A DNA stretch of 64,000 nt from Hymenobacter lapidarius (GTDB lineage: Bacteria > Bacteroidota > Bacteroidia > Cytophagales > Hymenobacteraceae). The notes below the pieces were generated by a model. The model was given only the letters and a program-made list of their open reading frames with translations. It was not told where the DNA came from and did no database searches. This document shows, piece by piece, positions 42,676-51,338 of this stretch (position 1 is its first letter; every line of letters begins with the position of its first letter). Position numbers and translations under genes: made by a program. The stretch is from contig NZ_MDZB01000055.1 of assembly GCF_001816145.1 (NCBI RefSeq), forward strand, positions 1 to 64,000. Direction: 5' to 3'.

Positions 42676-44082
42676 ATGCTCAATCAGGATTTCCTTACCC
42701 CGGCCCAAATCGTGGCCGAACTCGATAAATACATCATTGGCCAGCACGAGGCCAAGCGGCACGTGGCCATTGCGCTACGCAACCGCTGGCGCCGCCTGCA
42801 CGCCTCCCTGGACATGCAGGCCGAGATTGTGCCGAACAATATTCTCATGATTGGGGCCACCGGCGTGGGCAAAACTGAAATAGCCCGCCGCCTGGCGCAC
42901 CTGGCCGATGCCCCGTTTGTGAAAGTAGAAGCCAGCAAATTCACGGAAGTGGGCTACGTGGGCCGCGACGTGGAAAGCATGGTGCGCGACCTGGCCGAGC
43001 AAAGCGTGAGCCGCGTGAAGGCCCGCCGCCAGGAAGCCGTGAAAACCCAGGCCGCCGATGCCGTGGAAGAGTTGATTCTGGATGCCCTGATTCCGGCCAT
43101 GCCCCGGCCCGCGGGCGCCAAGCCGGGCGTGGGTTTCGGCAGCGGCGGCACCGACGACGTGCCGCAATCCGACTCCGAGCTCAACGAGCGCACCCGCGAG
43201 CGGTTCCGCCAGAAGATTAAGAACGGCGAGCTGGAAGACCGCAAAATTGAGATTCAGGTGGCGCAGGCGGGCCCCAGCGTGGGCCTGATGGGCGCACCTC
43301 CCGGCATGGACGAAAGCACGCTTTCGGGCCTGCAGGACATGCTGGGCAACATGATGCCCAAGAAAACCCGCAAGCGAAAAGTGACCGTGGCCGAAGCCCG
43401 CAAGCTCCTGCTCGACGAGGAAGCGGCCAAGCTCATCGACATGGACGAGGTGAAGGACGAGGCCATTCGCCAGGCCGAAAACGCCGGCATCATCTTCATC
43501 GATGAAATAGACAAAGTGGCCAGCAGCGGCAGCAAAAGCGGTGGCGGCGGTCCCGACGTGAGCCGGCAGGGCGTGCAGCGCGACCTGCTGCCCATCGTGG
43601 AGGGCTCGGCCGTGAGCACCAAGTACGGCATCGTCAACACCGACCACATCCTGTTTATTGCCGCCGGCGCGTTCCACGTTAGCAAGCCCTCGGACCTGAT
43701 TCCGGAACTGCAGGGGCGCTTTCCTATTCGCGTGGAGCTGCAGAGCCTCACCAAGGAAGACTTTTTCCGCATTCTCAAAGACCCCAAAAACGCCCTCACC
43801 AAGCAATATGAAGCCCTACTCAAAGCCGAGGAAGTAGAGCTCACCTTCGACGATGCCGCCCTGGAGCGCGTAGCCGAAATTGCTTCCGAGGTAAACGCGG
43901 AGGTCGAGAACATCGGGGCGCGCCGCCTGCACACGGTCATGAGCCGGCTGCTGAACGACATTCTCTACGACGTGCCCGACAAAATTGGCCCCAACGCCCG
44001 CATCCTCATCACCGCCGAGCTGGTGAACGAGCGGTTGAACGACATGGTGAAGAACCGCGATTTGAGCCAGTATATTCTGTAA
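42676..44082 (+). CDS. hslU: ATP-dependent protease ATPase subunit HslU
   Basis: The product is 468 aa, a little longer than E. coli HslU. ATG 42676 (MLNQDFLTPAQIVAELDKYIIGQHEAK) is the family start. Motifs: Walker A GATGVGKTE, FTEVGYVGRDVESMVRDL, the substrate-gating I domain (~residues 110-240), Walker B IIFIDEIDK, and the C-terminal tail LSQYIL that docks in HslV. HslU unfolds substrates for the HslV peptidase. No hslV is seen in the window. The leader contains a family inverted repeat; a strong terminator follows about 100 bp downstream. Confidence 0.95.
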   Translation: MLNQDFLTPAQIVAELDKYIIGQHEAKRHVAIALRNRWRRLHASLDMQAEIVPNNILMIGATGVGKTEIARRLAHLADAPFVKVEASKFTEVGYVGRDVESMVRDLAEQSVSRVKARRQEAVKTQAADAVEELILDALIPAMPRPAGAKPGVGFGSGGTDDVPQSDSELNERTRERFRQKIKNGELEDRKIEIQVAQAGPSVGLMGAPPGMDESTLSGLQDMLGNMMPKKTRKRKVTVAEARKLLLDEEAAKLIDMDEVKDEAIRQAENAGIIFIDEIDKVASSGSKSGGGGPDVSRQGVQRDLLPIVEGSAVSTKYGIVNTDHILFIAAGAFHVSKPSDLIPELQGRFPIRVELQSLTKEDFFRILKDPKNALTKQYEALLKAEEVELTFDDAALERVAEIASEVNAEVENIGARRLHTVMSRLLNDILYDVPDKIGPNARILITAELVNERLNDMVKNRDLSQYIL

Positions 44083-44131
44083 TCGGAACCTACCACTGCT
44101 ACATAAAACTTATCCGAAAAGTATCCCGACT

Positions 44132-44152
44132 GTCATGCTGAGCTTCTTCAAG
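44132..44152. repeat. Half copy of the CGTCATGCTGAGC repeat
   Basis: GTCATGCTGAGCTTCTTCAAG matches the outer arm of the family at about 15 bases but has no complementary arm nearby. It probably is a truncated relic, lying between hslU and its terminator. Confidence 0.4.
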
Positions 44153-44180
44153 GGGGCATTTTTTGGATAGGTCCTTAAAC

Positions 44181-44218
44181 AAAAAAATCCCCGGCCACTA
44201 CTGGCCGGGGATTTTTTT
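44181..44218. terminator. Bidirectional intrinsic terminator between hslU and susD
   Basis: A long GC stem (ATCCCCGGCCA ... TGGCCGGGGAT) sits between A7 and T7 runs, so it can stop transcription in both directions: hslU on plus, the first susCD operon on minus. Confidence 0.92.
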
Positions 44219-44241
44219 GTTTAATCAATTGCTACAGTAAC

Positions 44242-45636
44242 CTAGTAACCAGGGTTCTGCTCAATCAGATTGTTGGTGAGCTGTACCTCGCGCAACGGAA
44301 TGGGGAAGAGGTTCCGGAACGTTTCAGCATAAGTCGGCAAAGCCGTCTGTATTCTGTTAGTGCGGCGCAAGTCTATCCAATAGAGGCCTTCGTAAGCAAA
44401 TTCCAAGCGGCGCTGTAGCAGGATATCAGTGATGAGGGCTGCAGCAGTGGTGGCTGTGGTTGGAGCCAGGCCCGCCCGGGTGCGAATCATGTTGAGATTG
44501 GTGGTAGCCTCAGCCAAGGCACCGGTCTGAGCAGCTGCCTCCGCAATGGTAAGTACTACCTCGGCATAGCGAATCATGTTGAAACGGTCATCGCGGGTCG
44601 AAGTACGGTAATACTTCTGGGTAGTGCCGGGAGACAGGGTAAACGGAGCACCTGCCACGGTGATAGGCGTAGTGGCGGTTACAACGTTGATGGGACGGCG
44701 CAGGTCACCAGTTGGGTGGGCCGCGGCGATGGTAGTGCCTGGGTCAAATTCGTTGCGACCACCGGGAGCAGGATACCAAAAGAAAGCGTACGAGTTCTGG
44801 TCCGTGTTCGAGAAAAACAGCTGCCAGATAGCATCCGGCGCTGTGGTGCCGGTAGGTGCCGAAGTTGCAAAGCCTGCAATGGCAGGTACTTGCTTAGCAA
44901 ACGACAGTGCTTCGGCATACTTGCGCTCCCGTAACTCGAACCGAGCCCGCAGAGCCAGGGCCGACGATTTGGTGAGGCGGTTGCTGCCAGAACCCGGCTG
45001 CAGGTTGGCGATGGCGAAGTCGAGGTCTGCCCGAATAGCGGCAGCCACTTCCACTTCTGAGGCGCGCGCAATGGCTTGGGTCTCTGGGCCAATGGCAGTA
45101 GTGGGAGCCAGGCGCAACGGCACCCCACGGCCACCGGTGAACCCGTAGCCCTGGGTGCTGCCGCCCCACAAGCCCAGCAGGTCCATGTAAGCTAAGGCGC
45201 GAATACCACGCGCCTGGGCTATGGTTGCTGCTTGCGGAAAAGCAGGGTCCGTAATTTTCTCGCTTTGCTGAATCAGGTAGTTAGCCCGGCTGATGGCCCG
45301 ATAGATGGCGTTCCAGGTGTTGCCCACTTGGATGTTATCGGGCAGGGTCTGGTTTTGCCCGATTACCCCGTAGGTAGTAACAAAAGTGCCCACGTGGAGC
45401 ATGTCTCCGGATATCAAATCAGAAATCGATGGAAACGACAGGCCGTAGTAGTCACCGGCCTGAAGTGCGTCGTATGTACCTAGCAAGCCGGCAGCAGCAT
45501 CCTCCTTAGTTGAGAAGCCAGTATCTGAGCTTACACTGTTGAACGGCTCTACATTGACCGCTTTCTCACATGCTCCTACCGACAGACCCAAGCTCAGAAG
45601 CAGGGCCGAACGAGTAGCCAGCTGACGAAAATTCAT
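44242..45636 (-). CDS. SusD/RagB family nutrient-binding lipoprotein (locus 1)
   Basis: The product is 464 aa from ATG 45636 (MNFRQLATRSALLLSLGLSVGAC); the lipobox Cys is followed by EKAVNVEP. TPR-like helices and the family C-terminal signature (TTNLNMIRTRAGL, RRLEFAYEGLYWIDLRRTNRIQ, LFPIPLREVQLTNNLIEQNPGY) are present. SusD lipoproteins cap a SusC barrel to capture oligosaccharides or other oligomers. The gene is 30 bp downstream of its susC. No hydrolase, sigma factor or sensor is adjacent. Confidence 0.93.
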   Translation of the reverse strand: MNFRQLATRSALLLSLGLSVGACEKAVNVEPFNSVSSDTGFSTKEDAAAGLLGTYDALQAGDYYGLSFPSISDLISGDMLHVGTFVTTYGVIGQNQTLPDNIQVGNTWNAIYRAISRANYLIQQSEKITDPAFPQAATIAQARGIRALAYMDLLGLWGGSTQGYGFTGGRGVPLRLAPTTAIGPETQAIARASEVEVAAAIRADLDFAIANLQPGSGSNRLTKSSALALRARFELRERKYAEALSFAKQVPAIAGFATSAPTGTTAPDAIWQLFFSNTDQNSYAFFWYPAPGGRNEFDPGTTIAAAHPTGDLRRPINVVTATTPITVAGAPFTLSPGTTQKYYRTSTRDDRFNMIRYAEVVLTIAEAAAQTGALAEATTNLNMIRTRAGLAPTTATTAAALITDILLQRRLEFAYEGLYWIDLRRTNRIQTALPTYAETFRNLFPIPLREVQLTNNLIEQNPGY

Positions 45637-45666
45637 TATTTGCATGATTATATAGAGTCAAGAAGA

Positions 45667-48600
45667 TTAGAAGCCGAGCGTGACGCCACCGGTGATGGTG
45701 CGGGCCTGGGGGTAAGTGAAGAAGTCGGTACCCAGCGCGGTATTGGTGCCGCTAAAGGTGCTCACCTCCGGGTCGAGACCCGAATAGTTAGTGAAGGTCA
45801 CTAAGTTCTGCGCCTGGGCGTAGATGCGAATCGTGCGGATGTGGGCACGGGTGGCCAGCGTTGTGGGCAGGGTGTAGCCCAAGGTCAAGCTCTTCAAGCG
45901 GGCATACGAGCCATCTTCCAGGAAGCGGTCCGAGGTACGGTTGTTCTGGTTCGGGTCCCCGAACACAGCACGGGGAATATTGGTGTTGGTGTTGGTGGGA
46001 GTCCAGCGGTTCAACACTTCTACGTCCTGGCTGTAAGTGGTGCTCATACCCTGGGTGAAGGCCTTCGAGTTGTTGTAAATCTTGTTGCCTACGTTGTATT
46101 GCAGGAACGCGCTCAGGTCGAAGCCCATGTAGCGGAAGGTGTTGGTGATGCCACCAAAGTACTTGGGCTGGGCGTTGCCCATGATTTGCTGGTCGTCGGC
46201 GGTAATGCGGCCGTCACCGTTAAGGTCTCTAAACTTGATGTCGCCGGGGCGGGTCAGGGCCGACTGGTAGCGAGCAGTTGTAGTACCGGTTTTGGCTTGG
46301 GCTTCGGTATCCAACTGGTTAATTTCCTCCTGAGTCTGGAAGATACGGTCAACACGGTAGCCATAGAAGGCACCCAGCGGCTGACCAACAATCAGGCGGC
46401 TGGCAAAACCTGCTGCCTGCCCCGTAGCGGCCAAGTCTGACAGCTTGGTCACCTTGTTGCGGTTGAAGCTGATGTTGAAGTTGGTTTCCCAGTTGAAGCC
46501 GGTGCCTTCGTTGCGGAAGTTCAGCGTCGTCAGAGCGAATTCGATGCCTTTGTTCTCGATGTTGCCAATGTTGGCACTGTAGCCCGTGAAGCCGGTATCA
46601 GCACCGAGGCGCTGATTCAGTAGCAGGTCATCCGTCTTGCGCTGGTAAACATCAGCCGAAATATAGAAGCGGTTCTGCAGGAAACCGAAGTCAATACCGG
46701 CGTTGGCCTGCCGGGTGCGCTCCCACTTCAAGTCGGGGTTGGCCAGCTGCGTGAGGGCCAGACCGCCTTGGTCAAGGTAGTTGGCACCGGGGCCAATCAG
46801 ACCGCGCGAACCGAAGTTGGCAGTGGGCTGGTTGCCGGTTTCGCCGTAGCTACCGCGCACCTTCAGTTCGCTCATTACCGTCTGGTCTTTCAGGAAAGAT
46901 TCATCCAGTACACGCCAGCCGGCCGATACCGCCGGGAAGTAGCCTACCTGGTTGTCCTTGCCAAAGCGCGATGACTGGTCGCGGCGAATAGAAGCACCGA
47001 GCAGGTAGCGGCCTTTAAACGAGTAGTCGACCTTCGCCAGGGTGCCAAACAATGCGTTACCCGTCGAACTGGTTGTTGCACTCGTTTTGTTGGCACCAGC
47101 CGAAAGCTCACGAATAGCGTTGCTGGGGAATCCAGTAGCTTGCGCAAACGTGGTGCTTTCCTTATCGCGCTGGAACTCGGCCACGAGCAGACCGCTAACG
47201 TTATGGTCATCAGCAAAAGTCTTCGAGTAGGAGAAGGCACTGATGTGGTTGTAGTTCAGGTCCTGCAAGGTGCCTACAGTAGCTTCACCGCTTACGGCAG
47301 CACCTGCGTTGGTTAGGGTCGAGTAGAACCGGTCATCGCGGCCATAGGTGAAATCCAAGCCAAAAGTAGCGCGGTACTTCAAGTTCTTGATGAATTCGAA
47401 TTCAGCGAACTGACTGCCGATGAGACGGTTATTGGCGCTCCGGATAAACGGCTCTTTTGCTGCGGCAACGGGGTTCTCCAGGGAGCCGTCTTTGTAGTAA
47501 GTACCATCTGGGCGGTAGATGGGCAGGTCGCGGGCATACAGGCGAGCCGTCGTCAATACCCCGAAGATGCTGTTGTCGTTGTTGATACGGTTGTTCACGC
47601 TCTGGGTCAGGCCCAGGGAAGTACCCATGCGCACGTTGTCCGTCACTTTGTTGTCCAGAGTTACCCGAGCGCTGCCGCGGGCAAAGCCCGAGCCCACGAT
47701 GGTGCCTTCCTGGTCAAAGTAGTTTAGAGCCACCCGGTAGCGGTTTGCATCAGTGCCACCCGAGAAGGTAAGACCGTAGTTGCTGATGGGAGCCGTGCGC
47801 AATACCTCTTTCACGTAGTCGGTGTTAGTAGAGGTGCTGGGGTCCTGGAATTGGCTGAGCGGGCGGATGAAGTTGCCTGCTGGGTCATTATAGGAAGATA
47901 TGCCGTTGACGGTCGTGACACGCGAGGCTATCTGGTTATTGTATATGAAAGCTGCGGCGTCGGCGTTGGTGCGGAAAACCCTGGTGCCAACGGGAAAATT
48001 GCCATTGGCGTTAGCTGGAAAGCGGTTGGCGACTGCGTCCAGGAAGAGCTGCGTTTGCTGCTCGCCGGTGATTATTTCGGGGCGCTTCCACACCGATTGT
48101 GCACCGGTATAGTAGTCTACATCAATCCGGGCTTTGCCAGCCTTGCCACGCTTGGTGGTAATGAGCACCACGCCGTTTGAAGCCCGCGAGCCGTAGATAG
48201 CAGCCGAGGCGGCATCCTTCAGGACTTCGATGGATTCAATGTCGTTGGGGTTAATGTCGTTCAGGCCGTTGGTGCCCTGGTTGCCAGCACCCAACTGCGA
48301 AGTGTTACCCGTGTTTACTGGCAAGCCATCAACTACGTACAAAGGCTCATTGCTGGCGCCAATAGAAGCTGCGCCACGCACCCGCACGCTGATGCCCGAG
48401 CCCGGCGTGCCCGAACTCTGGGTTACCTGCACACCGGCTGCCCGGCCCTGTAGGGCCTGGTCTACACCAATGATGGGCTGGTCCTTAAAATCGGAAGCTT
48501 TTACCGAGGCGATGGAGCCGATAACGTCCCGACGCTCTTGTTGAGCACCGTAACCGGTTACCACTACTTCGGTCAGTTGCTTGGTGTCGGTTGCCAAAGC

Positions 48601-48882
48601 AACAGCGAACTGAGAATTTGAGCCAATAACCCGCTCTTGCGTGGTCATGCCTACCGAGCTGAACACCAGCGTGCCACCAGCCTCCGGAACTGTTAGGCTG
48701 AAAGCGCCATCAGCGTTAGAAGAAACACCGTTGGTGGTGCCTTTCAGCAGAACGGTCACGCCTGGTAAGCCACTGCCCGTAGATTGGTCGGTCACACGCC
48801 CGGTTATGGTCCGGGTTTGTGCCATCGCCCCCTGAAGGAGAGTAAACATGAGCACCAGACTCATGAGTATGATTTTTTTCAT
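45667..48882 (-). CDS. SusC/RagA family TonB-linked outer-membrane transporter (locus 1)
   Basis: The product is 1071 aa from ATG 48882 (MKKIILMSLVLMFTLLQGAMAQ). A carboxypeptidase-like regulatory domain (TGRVTDQSTGSGLPGVTVLL) is followed by a TonB-box-like EVVVTGYG, a plug with the SusC signature (ASIGASNEPLYVVDGLP, IEVLKDAASAAIYGSRASNGV), and a 22-strand barrel ending in an aromatic residue. It transports oligomers with SusD using TonB energy. No anti-sigma FecR-like gene is near. The N-terminal ~120 residues are almost the same as in the locus 2 SusC. Confidence 0.95.
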   Translation of the reverse strand: MKKIILMSLVLMFTLLQGAMAQTRTITGRVTDQSTGSGLPGVTVLLKGTTNGVSSNADGAFSLTVPEAGGTLVFSSVGMTTQERVIGSNSQFAVALATDTKQLTEVVVTGYGAQQERRDVIGSIASVKASDFKDQPIIGVDQALQGRAAGVQVTQSSGTPGSGISVRVRGAASIGASNEPLYVVDGLPVNTGNTSQLGAGNQGTNGLNDINPNDIESIEVLKDAASAAIYGSRASNGVVLITTKRGKAGKARIDVDYYTGAQSVWKRPEIITGEQQTQLFLDAVANRFPANANGNFPVGTRVFRTNADAAAFIYNNQIASRVTTVNGISSYNDPAGNFIRPLSQFQDPSTSTNTDYVKEVLRTAPISNYGLTFSGGTDANRYRVALNYFDQEGTIVGSGFARGSARVTLDNKVTDNVRMGTSLGLTQSVNNRINNDNSIFGVLTTARLYARDLPIYRPDGTYYKDGSLENPVAAAKEPFIRSANNRLIGSQFAEFEFIKNLKYRATFGLDFTYGRDDRFYSTLTNAGAAVSGEATVGTLQDLNYNHISAFSYSKTFADDHNVSGLLVAEFQRDKESTTFAQATGFPSNAIRELSAGANKTSATTSSTGNALFGTLAKVDYSFKGRYLLGASIRRDQSSRFGKDNQVGYFPAVSAGWRVLDESFLKDQTVMSELKVRGSYGETGNQPTANFGSRGLIGPGANYLDQGGLALTQLANPDLKWERTRQANAGIDFGFLQNRFYISADVYQRKTDDLLLNQRLGADTGFTGYSANIGNIENKGIEFALTTLNFRNEGTGFNWETNFNISFNRNKVTKLSDLAATGQAAGFASRLIVGQPLGAFYGYRVDRIFQTQEEINQLDTEAQAKTGTTTARYQSALTRPGDIKFRDLNGDGRITADDQQIMGNAQPKYFGGITNTFRYMGFDLSAFLQYNVGNKIYNNSKAFTQGMSTTYSQDVEVLNRWTPTNTNTNIPRAVFGDPNQNNRTSDRFLEDGSYARLKSLTLGYTLPTTLATRAHIRTIRIYAQAQNLVTFTNYSGLDPEVSTFSGTNTALGTDFFTYPQARTITGGVTLGF

Positions 48883-49228
48883 GGACAAAAGGTTAAAATA
48901 AAAAAGTTATGTGAGCATTGTGTTATCAAAAATAAGGCAAAAGACTTGAAACTGGGCAATAAAAACTTCATGTTACTTTAAAATTTAAATCTTTTGTTAA
49001 AAAATCAGTTAAATAATACAATTTACACAATGGAATAATAGAATAAGAGGCGAGTAATACGGCATAGTGTTAGATGCACATTTCATATAATATATACTAG
49101 ATGCTTACGCATAAAAATTTGCGGATTGGTACGATACATAAGCAAGTATTAACGCCTGAAAAAATGTAGGGGTCAAGCATGGCTTCGTGTTCACATTGTT
49201 GACGGCAACACAGCGGAATTGGACACAA
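48883..49228. other. AT-rich promoter region of susC locus 1
   Basis: About 350 bases of AT-rich DNA without a gene. On the minus strand TATTTTTG (48934-48927) fits TAnnTTTG, with TTG at 48959-48957, 22 bases further upstream. Both together match the Bacteroidota promoter layout and would give a ~40 base leader for susC. Nothing else is apparent. Confidence 0.6.
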
Positions 49229-49268
49229 CAAAAAAGCCTTCCTGACCATGCGGTCAGAAAGGCTTTTG
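49229..49268 (-). terminator. Intrinsic terminator after the locus 2 lipoprotein gene
   Basis: On the minus strand AAAAGCCTTTCTGACC pairs with GGTCAGGAAGGCTTTT, followed by a T run. It lies ~70 bases beyond the stop of the lipoprotein gene at 49338. Confidence 0.8.
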
Positions 49269-49337
49269 AGACGGATGCAACGACAGTCGCTAAACTTAAG
49301 GAAAGCATCCGCTGATTAGCGGAACGCTAAACGAAAA

Positions 49338-49784
49338 CTATTGAACAAGCACTGCGGTAAAGAAACGCCGCTCGGTTACACCGTTGCCGGTGGCGTCTAC
49401 GGTGAGGGTGTAGGTGTTGGCCGGACGCGTCGAAGCGGTAGCTGTAGCACCCACGGGAGCCCCGTCGGCAGAAGCGCGCAGGCTATTGGCGGGGATGGTT
49501 ACCGTGGCCACGCCATTGGTCACCGGGAAGGTGCCCAGATTGGCAGTTCTGACCGTGCCCGTGGTGTAGTTCGTTACGATGCTCACCGTGCTGGCGCCCG
49601 GGGCGCTAATCTTCAGCGTCAGGGTGCTGCCTATTTTATAGTCGGCAGTGGTTTTATCGATGGCATCATCGAACACAATGTTCATTTTGGGACCAACATT
49701 GAGATTGGGCTCATCTTTTTCGCAGCTGGCCAGGGTGAACAAGGCCAGCAGCAAAAACAACAGGTTTAAAGAGCTTTTTTTCAT
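49338..49784 (-). CDS. Small secreted lipoprotein linked to SusCD locus 2
   Basis: The product is 148 aa with a lipoprotein signal (MKKSSLNLLFLLLALFTLASC, followed by EKDEPNLN). The mature part is all-beta and Thr-rich (IGSTLTLKISAPGASTVSIV, YTLTVDATGNGVTERRFFTAVLV), suggesting an Ig-like or surface-binding domain. It follows the locus 2 susD after 73 bp, across a terminator-like hairpin. A surface glycan- or peptide-binding role is inferred from context only. Confidence 0.7.
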   Translation of the reverse strand: MKKSSLNLLFLLLALFTLASCEKDEPNLNVGPKMNIVFDDAIDKTTADYKIGSTLTLKISAPGASTVSIVTNYTTGTVRTANLGTFPVTNGVATVTIPANSLRASADGAPVGATATASTRPANTYTLTVDATGNGVTERRFFTAVLVQ

Positions 49785-49806
49785 AAACAGGAAAATTAAA
49801 AAGGAG

Positions 49807-49848
49807 AAAAAAATCCGGAGGCGGCAGCCAGGCTTTCCCGCCTCCGGA
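49807..49848 (-). terminator. Intrinsic terminator or attenuator between susD2 and the lipoprotein gene
   Basis: An 11 bp perfect stem (TCCGGAGGCGG at 49814-49824, partner 49838-49848) is followed on the minus strand by T7. It lies inside an apparent operon, so it may reduce expression of the last gene relative to susCD. Confidence 0.75.
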
Positions 49849-49857
49849 AATTATCGG

Positions 49858-51318
49858 CTAGCGGCCGGGGTCCCAGAAAACGGTAGGAGCCGTCAGGTCG
49901 GGCCGGGCTGGCGTGTTGCCGGGGTTAGCAACGCGCTCCAGGTCGGGGTAGGGGAGTACGCGCAGTATCTGGGGCTGCAGGGCACCCACGGGCAGCGGCA
50001 GCACCGGGAAGCCCGTGCGCCGGTAGTCCGTCCAGGGCTCTACCGCTACACCGAAGTTAGCAATGAACTTCTCTTCAATAATCTGCTGAATGGCGTTGCC
50101 GGCCGTAAACACCGGGCGGGCCGCGATGTAGGCGGTGATGTCGGCAGCAGCTACGTTGGCCGAAGTCATCGAGGCCGTGATGCCAGCGTTGAACGACGTC
50201 CGGGCGAGGGTCAGGTTGCCGGTGCGGGCATAGTACTCGGCCAGAATGAAGTTATGCTCAGCGAAGGTAAGCATCCGGATGGGTGCCTCGCCGCTGTAGT
50301 CGTTGATGCCCGTGCCCGTGCGAGTGCCTCGCAGGTAGGTGCCCATGCGCGAAAAGCTAATGTTGGGAGCACCGGCAGCGCCGGTTCCGTTTTGAGCCCC
50401 TACGTAGGTAGTGCTACCTGCTGGGAAGGGAGTCAGGAAGGTGGCGCGACGAGGGTCGGCTTTGGCGTTCATCAACGTCACCAGCGTGGCGCTGGGGAAG
50501 AACGTGCTGGGGCGCGACTTCTCGAACTGGTCGATAGGGTTGTTCGCGTTTGCCGCGGCTTGGAAGTCCATTTGGAAATTGTCTGCATTGCTGGCCATCA
50601 CCGGGCCCGCTGCCAAAACGGCCGCGAAGCTTGCATTGGACGTTTTAGACAACTTGGGGAAGGAGTGCAGGTACAAGCGCAGCTTCAGCGTGTTGGCAAA
50701 CTTCTCCCACTTGGCTAAGTCGCCGGCGTAAATAAGGTCGTCGGAAGCCGGTTTGAAGGTCGAAGTCTTCTTCAGGTCCTCGATGCCCGAATTAATCAGC
50801 GCGATAATGCCGGTGTATACATCAGCCGAAGCATCGTACTTAGGCTGCAAGTTCTGGTCGAATTTGAGCGCTTCCGTAAATGGAATGTCGCCAAACGCAT
50901 CCGTGGTCACGGAAAACAAGAAGCCCTGCATAATCTTGGCCACACCCGAGTAGGCAGGACTGGTAGCTTGAGACTGGTCTATCAGCTTCTGCAGGTCGGC
51001 CTGGGCCCCACCGTAGATGCCGCCCCGCCACGCGTTGTTGAGGTCGGTGGCCGTAATGTTGTAGCGGTCATATTCGGCCGTCTGAATGCCCGAGCCGCCC
51101 TGCCCGGCAAACTGCTGGGCGATGAGCGCGCTGTAGCGGTGCAGGTCCGACCCCATCAGAAAGCCAAGGTGCGCCTGGCCAGCTACCAGAACGTTGGCGG
51201 CCGGTGCTTCCAGAACCGCGTTAGGGTTCTGGTTAATATCTAAGAATTTGTCGCACGAGCTCAGGGCAAGCAGGCTTGCTACCAGTGCGAACGAAGTGGT
51301 CCGGTTATGAACTTTCAT
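49858..51318 (-). CDS. SusD-like_2 family lipoprotein (locus 2)
   Basis: The product is 486 aa. The signal ends at ALSSC (Cys23) and is followed by DKFLDINQNPNAVLEAPAA, the typical start of the SusD-like_2 subfamily. Helical TPR-like repeats follow with YSGVAKIMQGFLFSVTTDAFGDIPFTEALK, and the late IIEEKFIANFGVAVEPWTDYRRTGFP block. It works with the SusC gene 20 bp upstream. This subfamily often handles ligands other than starch, such as peptides or unusual glycans, which cannot be decided here. Confidence 0.93.
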   Translation of the reverse strand: MKVHNRTTSFALVASLLALSSCDKFLDINQNPNAVLEAPAANVLVAGQAHLGFLMGSDLHRYSALIAQQFAGQGGSGIQTAEYDRYNITATDLNNAWRGGIYGGAQADLQKLIDQSQATSPAYSGVAKIMQGFLFSVTTDAFGDIPFTEALKFDQNLQPKYDASADVYTGIIALINSGIEDLKKTSTFKPASDDLIYAGDLAKWEKFANTLKLRLYLHSFPKLSKTSNASFAAVLAAGPVMASNADNFQMDFQAAANANNPIDQFEKSRPSTFFPSATLVTLMNAKADPRRATFLTPFPAGSTTYVGAQNGTGAAGAPNISFSRMGTYLRGTRTGTGINDYSGEAPIRMLTFAEHNFILAEYYARTGNLTLARTSFNAGITASMTSANVAAADITAYIAARPVFTAGNAIQQIIEEKFIANFGVAVEPWTDYRRTGFPVLPLPVGALQPQILRVLPYPDLERVANPGNTPARPDLTAPTVFWDPGR

Positions 51319-51338
51319 GATATAGAAGAAAGTAGAAA

